From Hyphomicrobium_A sp963728165 (GTDB lineage: Bacteria; Pseudomonadota; Alphaproteobacteria; Rhizobiales; Hyphomicrobiaceae), in the NCBI GenBank assembly GCA_963728165.1, contig CAVSIY010000002.1, forward strand, positions 1 through 64,000: 64,000 nucleotides of DNA. The letters run 5' to 3'. Positions within the stretch are counted from its first letter, which is position 1, and the number at the start of each line of letters is the position of its first letter. Both the position numbers and the translations under genes were made by a program. The notes beneath the pieces are model-generated. The model ran no database searches and was not told the origin of the DNA. It was given only the letters and a program-made list of their open reading frames with translations. Shown here piece after piece: positions 60,106-64,000 of this stretch.

Positions 60106-60444
60106 TCAACAGCCGCGGCGTTTCTCGATTGAGCGGATGAGGCGCACGTTGGCGCGCTCGTAGTCGTTGAGGGGAACTGCGGCCTCGTCGTCGTAGCGGC
60201 AGTGCTCGTTGCCGAACGCCTCTTTGCCGCGGTCGGTTTTGAAGCAATATCCGCGCGCATGATAGATGCCGTTGCGCACGGTCCAGAGCTGCTCGCAACC
60301 GAGCTTCCTGGCCTCGTGCTCGTCTATTCTGCGGTCGTGCACGCAGCCGATCGTCTCGTAGCAGAGGCTGTGATCCTCCGCGTCGCCGGCGGCGGCAGGC
60401 GCTGCGATCAGCAACGCGGCCACCACAAAGAGCACTCGCTTCAT
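60106..60444 (-). CDS. Small exported YARHG-like protein
   Basis: A 112-residue exported protein with a strong ribosome site (GGGGAGG) before the ATG at 60444 and a signal peptide (MKRVLFVVAALLIAAPAAAG). The mature part has a core close to the YARHG domain: EQLWTVRNGIYHARGYCFKT, DRGKEAFGN and the PLNDYERANVRLIRSIEKRR tail. Six Cys (LCYETIGC, KLGCEQ, GYCF, EHCRY and the last residue) could form three disulfides. YARHG proteins are exported and of unknown function; some occur near toxins or peptidases. Confidence 0.78.
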   Translation of the reverse strand: MKRVLFVVAALLIAAPAAAGDAEDHSLCYETIGCVHDRRIDEHEARKLGCEQLWTVRNGIYHARGYCFKTDRGKEAFGNEHCRYDDEAAVPLNDYERANVRLIRSIEKRRGC

Positions 60445-60475
60445 GGGTCATTCCTCCCCGGCGCGTGATGCGCCC

Positions 60476-61270
60476 CTATGCGATTGAACGCACGACGCCG
60501 CCGTCAACGCGCAAGGCGGCCCCGTTGGTGGCCGAGGCCTCCTTCGAGGCGGCGTAGACCACCATGTTGGCGACCTCCTCAACCGTGGCAAAGCGCTCGA
60601 GCAGCGACGTCGGCCGGTGCGTCTTGACGAAGTCGCGCGCCATGTCGTCGGGGGCTTTGCCGGCGTCCTTGGCCATCGCCTCCAGGAACCCTTCCACGCC
60701 GTCGGAACGCGTCGGGCCGGGCAGCACCGCGTTGACCGTAACGCCCGAGCCGGCCGATACCTCGGCGAGCCCGCGCGACAATGCAAGCTGCGCCGTCTTG
60801 GTCAGACCGTAGTGGATCATCTCTTTGGGTATCTGCAGCCCCGATTCCGACGAGATGAAGATGATGCGGCCCCAGTTGCGCTCGATCATGCCGGGCATGT
60901 AGGCGCGTGACAGGCGCACGCCCGACATCACGTTGGTCTCGAAGAAGCGCGTCCAGTCGGCGTCCGGGATCTCGAAGAAGGGCTTGGGCTCGAAGATGCC
61001 GGCGTTGTTGACGAGGATGTCGATGTTGGGGACCGCAGCCACGATGGCCTCGCAGCCCGCGGGCGACGAGACGTCGGCCGCCACGCCACAAACCTTGGCA
61101 CGCTCGGCAACCATGGAGACGGCGGCAACGGCCCGGTCGACGGTCTCGGGCTTGCGGCCGTTGACGACGACGTTGGCGCCGGCCTTGGCGAGGCCTTCGG
61201 CGATGGCGCGGCCGATGCCGGCGGTGGAGCCGGTGACAAGCGCGGTCTTGCCCGTAAGATCGATGTTCAT
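60476..61270 (-). CDS. SDR-family oxidoreductase
   Basis: A 264-residue NAD(P)-dependent classical short-chain dehydrogenase. The cofactor motif is TGSTAGIGRAIAEGLAKAGA, NNAG is in ILVNNAGIFEP, and the active site has Ser in IFISSESGLQIP and the YxxxK pair in HYGLTKTAQLALS. The NGR after the second strand (VVVNGRKPETV) suggests NADP(H) preference. An insertion before the end (KDAGKAPDDMARDFVKTHRP) widens the substrate loop. Substrate unknown; no pathway partner is adjacent. Confidence 0.9.
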   Translation of the reverse strand: MNIDLTGKTALVTGSTAGIGRAIAEGLAKAGANVVVNGRKPETVDRAVAAVSMVAERAKVCGVAADVSSPAGCEAIVAAVPNIDILVNNAGIFEPKPFFEIPDADWTRFFETNVMSGVRLSRAYMPGMIERNWGRIIFISSESGLQIPKEMIHYGLTKTAQLALSRGLAEVSAGSGVTVNAVLPGPTRSDGVEGFLEAMAKDAGKAPDDMARDFVKTHRPTSLLERFATVEEVANMVVYAASKEASATNGAALRVDGGVVRSIA

Positions 61271-61341
61271 GGGGAGGCTCCGATTGGAGGAAAAGGTAGC
61301 CCTCAGATCGGGAGCGGAGCCGCTGCTGTCAACCAGACCCG

Positions 61342-61770
61342 CTAGAGGGACACGAGGTGGGCTTTCGTCGCGCCTCTTACCGCTGCGATGGGAACGCCGG
61401 CATCGAACGTGACCAGGCGGCCGGCGTTCTTGACGGCAAGGCCCAAGAGGTAGACGTCGGTGATCTGATTGGGGCCGAGGATGCGGTTGTGATCGAAAAG
61501 ATCGGGGTCCGTGAGCGAGATGTCGTCGGCCCAGAACTCATGGCCGGGCAGCGTCGCAAGACGCTTCAGTTGCTCGATGGCGACCGCCAGTGGTTTTCGG
61601 CCCGGATAGCTTCCTTGAGATGAGATGCGCGCAAAGCCGTTCTGTGTGCGCGGGCAAGTAGCCCACCCCGCTTCCCGGTTCGACTGCCACCAAAGGAACG
61701 CCTGGGAATGGGAGATGTGATCTTCATCCAGCAGAGCGAGGAGGCAATTCACATCCAGCAGCGCGCGCAT
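61342..61770 (-). CDS. vapC: PIN-domain toxin (VapC-type)
   Basis: A 142-residue PIN-domain protein, probably a VapC-type ribonuclease. Acidic residues of the PIN site are in MRALLDVNCLLALLDEDH, near FWADDISLTDPDLFD, and in ITDVYLLGLAVKNAGRLVTF followed by DAG. Its start lies inside the antitoxin gene (47-base overlap), so translation is coupled. Family members cleave tRNA or rRNA when freed from the antitoxin. The pair is inserted between pccB and the SDR gene. Confidence 0.87.
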   Translation of the reverse strand: MRALLDVNCLLALLDEDHISHSQAFLWWQSNREAGWATCPRTQNGFARISSQGSYPGRKPLAVAIEQLKRLATLPGHEFWADDISLTDPDLFDHNRILGPNQITDVYLLGLAVKNAGRLVTFDAGVPIAAVRGATKAHLVSL

Positions 61771-62023
61771 CTTGCTCGTCGATTTCCTGTTGGATGCGCT
61801 TGCCCATTTCGTTCGTCACGATGCCGCCGCGAGAACGCAGAACCGGCAAGCCATTTTTGATGATGAAGGGATCCTCGCCCCTCTCCTCGTCGTGGATATT
61901 CCTACAAAGGATTCCCCTCCGGGCTAAATCGGAGAGGACTTGGCCGGCCGTCTTGCTCTCCCGCCCCGCCAGCTCCTTGGCCGCCTGCAGGACGTCGTCG
62001 TCGATGTCGAGGGTCGTGCGCAT
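61724..62023 (-). CDS. vapB: Ribbon-helix-helix antitoxin (VapB-type)
   Basis: A 99-residue protein beginning MRTTLDIDDDVLQAAKELAG, the classic ribbon-helix-helix N-terminus that binds DNA as a dimer. The C-terminal half (GLPVLRSRGGIVTNEMGKRI) would wrap the toxin. It overlaps the toxin gene by 47 bases and precedes it, as usual for such pairs. A 17-base palindrome directly upstream is the likely operator for autoregulation. Confidence 0.86.
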   Translation of the reverse strand: MRTTLDIDDDVLQAAKELAGRESKTAGQVLSDLARRGILCRNIHDEERGEDPFIIKNGLPVLRSRGGIVTNEMGKRIQQEIDEQDARAAGCELPPRSAG

Positions 62024-62035
62024 GCATTTGATGCT

Positions 62036-62052
62036 ACTGCATCAGATGCAGT
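62036..62052. promoter_or_regulatory. Palindromic operator of the toxin-antitoxin pair
   Basis: ACTGCATC-A-GATGCAGT is a perfect palindrome 13 bases before the antitoxin start, with further TGATG/TGCATCA half-sites on both sides (62024-62067). Such half-site arrays are normal binding sites of ribbon-helix-helix antitoxins. Confidence 0.6.
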
Positions 62053-62082
62053 GATGTAAGTGCATCAATGCCGGAAGGGGCC

Positions 62083-63615
62083 CTATAGAGGAATATTGTC
62101 GTGCTTCTTCCAGGGGTTCTCGATGTGCTTGTTGCGCAGCATGTTGAGCGCCCGGCAGATGCGCCTCCGCGTCGTGCGCGGCAAGATCACCTCGTCGATG
62201 TAGCCGCGCTCGGCGGCCGCAAAGGGGCTCGCGAAGCGCTTCTGGTAGTCGTCGACCCGCTGCTTGATCTTCTCGGGGTCGCCCAGCTCGGAACGATAGA
62301 GGATCTCGACCGCACCCTTGGGCCCCATCACCGCGATCTCGGCGGTGGGCCAGGCGTAGTTCACGTCGCCGCGGATGTGCTTGGAGCTCATCACGTCGTA
62401 GGCGCCGCCGTAGGCCTTGCGGGTGATCACCGTCACCTTCGGCACGGTCGCCTCGGTGAAGGCGAACAGAAGCTTGGCGCCGTGCTTGATGAGCCCGCCG
62501 TACTCTTGCGCCGTGCCCGGCAGGAAGCCCGGCACGTCGACGAAGGTGAGGATCGGAATGTCGTAGCAATCACAAAAGCGCACAAAGCGCGCCGCCTTGC
62601 GCGAGGCGTCCGAGTCGAGCACGCCGGCGAGCACCATCGGCTGGTTGGCGACGATGCCGATGGTCGAGCCCTCCATGCGCGCAAAGCCCGTGACGATGTT
62701 CTTGGCGAACGCCTCCTGGATCTCGAAGAAGTCGCCCTCGTCCACGACCTTGTGGATCAGCTCCTTCATGTCGTAGGGCTTGTTGGGGTTGTCGGGGATG
62801 AGGGTGTCGAGTGAGCCCTCCTCGCGGTCGGGGCTGTCCTTGGTCGGCAGCACCGGCACGCCCAACTCGTTGTTCGACGGCAGGAAGTCCATGAGGCGGC
62901 GCATCTGCAGGATCGCCTCGACATCGTTCTCGTAGGCGTGGTCGGCGATCGAGGACTTCGTCGTGTGCACCCGGGCGCCGCCCAGCTCCTCCGCCGTCAC
63001 CGTCTCGTTCGTCACCGTCTTCACCACGTCGGGACCGGTCACGAACATGTAGCTCGTGTCCTTCACCATGAAGATGAAGTCGGTCATCGCCGGCGAGTAG
63101 ACGTCACCGCCCGCGCACGGGCCCATGATGACCGAGATCTGCGGGATGACGCCGGAGGCGAGCACGTTGCGCAAGAACACCTCGCCGTAGCCGCCCAGCG
63201 CCGCCACGCCCTCCTGGATGCGCGCGCCGCCCGCATCGAACAGACCGATGATGGGCGCGCGGTTCTTCAAGGCCATGTCCTGGATCTTGGTCATCTTGGT
63301 GGCGTGCGTCTCGCTGAGGGAGCCGCCGAACACGGTGAAGTCCTTGGCGAACACGTAGACGACGCGGCCGTTGATGGTGCCCCAGCCGGTGACCACGCCG
63401 TCGCCGGGAATCTTTTGCTTGTCCATGCCGAAGTCGGTGCAGCGGTGCTCGATGTACATGTCGAACTCCTCAAAGGAGTTCTCGTCCATCAGAAGCTCGA
63501 TGCGCTCGCGCGCGGTGAGCTTGCCGCGCTTGTGCTGCGCATCGATGCGCGCCTGACCGCCGCCGAGGCGGGCGTCCGCCCGGCGTTTCTCCAGCTCTTC
63601 GATGATGTCCTTCAT
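62083..63615 (-). CDS. pccB: Propionyl-CoA carboxylase beta subunit
   Basis: Carboxyltransferase subunit that with PccA forms methylmalonyl-CoA, the entry of propionyl-CoA (from odd-chain and branched-chain compounds, or from the ethylmalonyl-CoA pathway) into the TCA cycle. The 510-residue tandem crotonase fold begins MKDIIEELEKRRADARLGGG and contains GLFDAGGARIQEGVAALGGY, MGPCAGGDVYSPAMTDFIFM, VDVPGFLPGTAQEYGGLIKH and TRKAYGGAYDVMSSKHI, all family signatures. It ends NPWKKHDNIPL. The ATG at 63615 gives the family N-terminus. Confidence 0.97.
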   Translation of the reverse strand: MKDIIEELEKRRADARLGGGQARIDAQHKRGKLTARERIELLMDENSFEEFDMYIEHRCTDFGMDKQKIPGDGVVTGWGTINGRVVYVFAKDFTVFGGSLSETHATKMTKIQDMALKNRAPIIGLFDAGGARIQEGVAALGGYGEVFLRNVLASGVIPQISVIMGPCAGGDVYSPAMTDFIFMVKDTSYMFVTGPDVVKTVTNETVTAEELGGARVHTTKSSIADHAYENDVEAILQMRRLMDFLPSNNELGVPVLPTKDSPDREEGSLDTLIPDNPNKPYDMKELIHKVVDEGDFFEIQEAFAKNIVTGFARMEGSTIGIVANQPMVLAGVLDSDASRKAARFVRFCDCYDIPILTFVDVPGFLPGTAQEYGGLIKHGAKLLFAFTEATVPKVTVITRKAYGGAYDVMSSKHIRGDVNYAWPTAEIAVMGPKGAVEILYRSELGDPEKIKQRVDDYQKRFASPFAAAERGYIDEVILPRTTRRRICRALNMLRNKHIENPWKKHDNIPL

Positions 63616-63737
63616 GGGCCGTCCCTTGCGCCGAGCGCCCGCCAGGGCGCCCCAGATCAAAGGCGCTCATAGCATGCGTCTCGGCCCGTTGGAACGCGGA
63701 GCCTGCAGGAGAGGGCCCCTAGGAAGCGGATGCCCCC

Positions 63738-63953
63738 TCAGGTCTGCTTGCGGCTGGCGAGCCGGTCGCGGATCACCTTGAGGACGGCCTTCACCGCAAG
63801 CCAGATCATGACGACCGAGGCCAATAGGAACGGTATGCCGACGACGGGAACCGCAATATCCACCACCTTGGCCGGGATCAAGCCGAAATGGCCGAGCAGC
63901 AGGATCGCGGAATTGAGCGTGATCAGGCCAATGATCAGCAGCGAGACGCGCAT
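63738..63953 (-). CDS. Small two-TM membrane protein
   Basis: A 71-residue protein, almost wholly hydrophobic: MRVSLLIIGLITLNSAILLL (about 1-25) and VVGIPFLLASVVMIWLAVKA (about 37-58), then a basic tail RDRLASRKQT. The family is not recognised. It lies 122 bases upstream of pccB on the same strand, near the window's right edge. Confidence 0.5.
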   Translation of the reverse strand: MRVSLLIIGLITLNSAILLLGHFGLIPAKVVDIAVPVVGIPFLLASVVMIWLAVKAVLKVIRDRLASRKQT

Positions 63954-64000
63954 GAGATTGGTATGCTCCCGCCACAGGTAAGCGTGGAGCGGGCTCTTCA

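Overview
The window looks like a chromosomal segment of a GC-rich alphaproteobacterium, most likely of the order Hyphomicrobiales. Supporting signs are the gene order rpoZ-rsh-DUF2062-pdxJ-acpS-lepB-rnc-era-recO, a DnaG lacking most of its zinc ligands, DUF3775 and DUF1622 proteins, a quinoprotein-associated SoxYZ-like carrier (typical of methylotrophs such as Hyphomicrobium) and linked propionyl-CoA carboxylase subunits. The genus cannot be fixed from the sequence.

Region 1 (1-8.6 kb) is an accessory surface-protein patch. It holds a minus-strand conserved gene broken by several frameshifts, the remnant of an autotransporter barrel, and an intact autotransporter whose passenger reads as a complete two-lobed pepsin-like aspartic protease. 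A secreted His-rich protein with an S74-type intramolecular chaperone-like C-terminus, a small secreted protein and a HAF-repeat autotransporter follow. Region 2 (8.7-24.7 kb) is mostly housekeeping: ettA, a CPBP-type membrane protein, an ELM1-like protein, an Lrp/AsnC regulator, greA, carB, two secreted paralogues, carA, an ABC/FtsX/membrane-fusion transporter operon, a YqeY protein and a histidine phosphatase.

Region 3 (24.9-41 kb) has dnaG-rpoD on the plus strand, several small envelope genes, then the minus-strand cluster from rpoZ down to recO. Region 4 (41.4-52.6 kb) has a NYN-domain protein, a family 5-like uracil-DNA glycosylase, a cysteine-free peroxiredoxin-fold protein, smpB, dapA, a lytic transglycosylase, a hydrolase, a YdcF-like protein, a CRP-like sensor domain without DNA-binding domain and a polytopic membrane protein ending near tRNA-Leu(GAG). 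Region 5 (53-64 kb) has lipB, a 21-residue Lys/Ala micro-protein, a LysR regulator, acyP, pccA and pccB, with a VapBC-type toxin-antitoxin pair and small secreted proteins between the two carboxylase subunits.

Four long genes (HAF autotransporter, carB, era, pccA) each need exactly one frame correction, and each span is one base longer than a multiple of three. Two of the four are normally indispensable, so residual one-base insertions in the assembly are the simplest explanation; the left-edge pseudogenes carry several lesions each and look truly decayed. Palindromic REP-like repeats occur at 32.75-32.82 kb and 60.07 kb. No CRISPR array, insertion sequence, rRNA or replication origin was seen. 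Of the candidate novelties, the pepsin-type passenger of the autotransporter is the strongest.
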